From NCBI GenBank assembly GCA_938028745.1, contig CALIZL010000101.1:1-55581 (forward strand): a stretch of 55,581 bases of DNA. Direction: 5' to 3'. The notes beneath the pieces were generated by a model, which searched no databases, was not told where the DNA came from, and worked only from the letters and a program-made list of their open reading frames with translations. Position 1 is the stretch's first letter; every line of letters starts with the position of its first letter. The position numbers and the translations under genes are program-made. Shown here in pieces: positions 55,158 to 55,581 of the stretch. The stretch is from an uncultured Prevotella sp. Its GTDB lineage: Bacteria > Bacteroidota > Bacteroidia > Bacteroidales > Bacteroidaceae.

Positions 55158-55520
55158 AAAAAGAAGACCGTTTCAGATTGGCTTTAATGGGTGGTGCCAG
55201 CATGCTTGTGCGCTATTCCGAGGCTGGGACGGTCTGCGAACGGCTACGTTGCTAATCCCAGCATCATTGCCAATGTTGGTTTTTGCAAGTGTGGTGCACT
55301 GCTAAGGCATGGTGGCCTGATTGTGGTTGTTGATGTGCGCCGCGCAAGCTCCCGCGTTGGAACAAGGCCTGATGGCTCTCTGCAAGGGAACGTGGCTGGA
55401 TAATCGCACTTTTTACGGTGGACGTATGATGTGTGTGAATGCAACTATTCGTTCATCAGCTATCTCTCTCTATTGTTTAATTAGCCCCAGGAGTTAACAT
55501 GTTACTTCTGGGGCACACTT
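55158..55520 (+). ncRNA. Candidate structured non-coding RNA (unassigned)
   Basis: About 360 bases, GC-rich against AT-rich flanks, with a promoter in front and a strong terminator hairpin at the end. No frame shows a recognisable protein; the longest (55191-55403) has no motif or ribosome site. Two stems compete: AGACCGT (55165-55171) with ACGGTCT (55229-55235), and GCTGGGA (55223-55229) with TCCCAGC (55256-55262). They share one base and interleave, so they would form a pseudoknot or switch. It does not show conserved cores of RNase P, tmRNA or SRP RNA. A decayed gene is the main alternative. Confidence 0.4.
55484..55514 (+). terminator. Rho-independent-type terminator
   Basis: GCCCCAGGAGT pairs with ACTTCTGGGGC (11 bp including one G-U) around a TAACATGTT loop and is followed by ACACTTTTCTTT. 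It ends the candidate RNA at 55158-55520. Confidence 0.7.
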
Positions 55521-55525
55521 TTCTT

Positions 55526-55581
55526 TAAAGGTGAAAAGGTGAAAAGGTGAAAAGGTGAAAGGGTGAAAAGGTGAAAGGGTG
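55526..55581. repeat. GTGAAAAG array at the window edge
   Basis: About seven imperfect 7-8 base GGTGAAAAG-type units running off the right end of the window. Same family as the arrays at 6147-6192 and 52425-52590. Confidence 0.8.

Noticed and set aside
55158..55520. Assignment to RNase P RNA, tmRNA or SRP RNA
   Set aside because: The conserved cores of these RNAs that I can recall are not visible, so it is left unassigned.

Overview
The window reads as a chromosome segment of a Bacteroidales bacterium, most likely a Prevotellaceae member. The evidence is two SusC/SusD pairs in glycan-utilisation loci, promoters of the Bacteroidetes type (TTTG about 20 bases before TAnnTTTG), a DUF6089-uppS-bamA-skp-skp-skp-murI envelope cluster, and an FecI/FecR-type regulator pair. 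The genus is inferred; no rRNA is present. Every intact gene is on the minus strand, so the text follows transcription from high to low coordinates within each block.

Layout. (1) 134-14275: a polysaccharide utilisation locus (PUL A) with ECF sigma factor, FecR anti-sigma, SusC with an N-terminal STN signalling domain, SusD, a surface or periplasmic endonuclease/exonuclease/phosphatase-fold lipoprotein, and a 1568-residue GH89-GH3 fusion. Between FecR and SusC lie a dead XRE antitoxin gene and a 192-bp element with 42-bp terminal inverted repeats. (2) 14469-25685: housekeeping genes: PfkB-family kinase, LolC/E-like permease, rbfA, murI, three ompH/skp paralogues, bamA, uppS, a DUF6089-like beta-barrel protein and a DUF6242-like lipoprotein. 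(3) 25686-28668: an accessory, mostly non-coding stretch with a long dispersed repeat, a decayed TonB-dependent receptor and tRNA-Gln. (4) 28669-30676: a PAP2-superfamily membrane protein and an NAD-dependent epimerase/dehydratase. (5) 30938-54711: PUL B, transcribed as Na+/solute symporter, FAD oxidoreductase, two large secreted proteins of unassigned function, SusC, SusD, GH31, GH92 and GH20, with a LacI-type regulator 1.4 kb upstream. A second copy of the dispersed repeat, inverted, fills the gap before the LacI gene. (6) 54712-55581: a divergent, GC-rich, apparently non-coding transcription unit with its own promoter and terminator.

How the genes fit together. PUL A has the architecture of host-glycan loci controlled by trans-envelope signalling: the STN domain of SusC contacts FecR, which releases the sigma factor. 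Its enzymes suggest alpha-GlcNAc-capped glycans. PUL B carries alpha-mannosidase (GH92), beta-hexosaminidase (GH20) and an atypical GH31, plus a cytoplasmic FAD oxidoreductase translationally coupled to an SSS importer. This suggests that a released sugar or glycoside is imported and then oxidised.

Most unusual signals: three intercistronic arrays, each of exactly five TACAA...TTGTA hairpins spaced 23, 22, 22 and 22 bases apart, all upstream of PUL enzyme genes; the GH89-GH3 fusion; the inverted pair of roughly 0.9-kb non-coding repeats containing 22-bp tandem cores; and the candidate structured RNA at the right edge.
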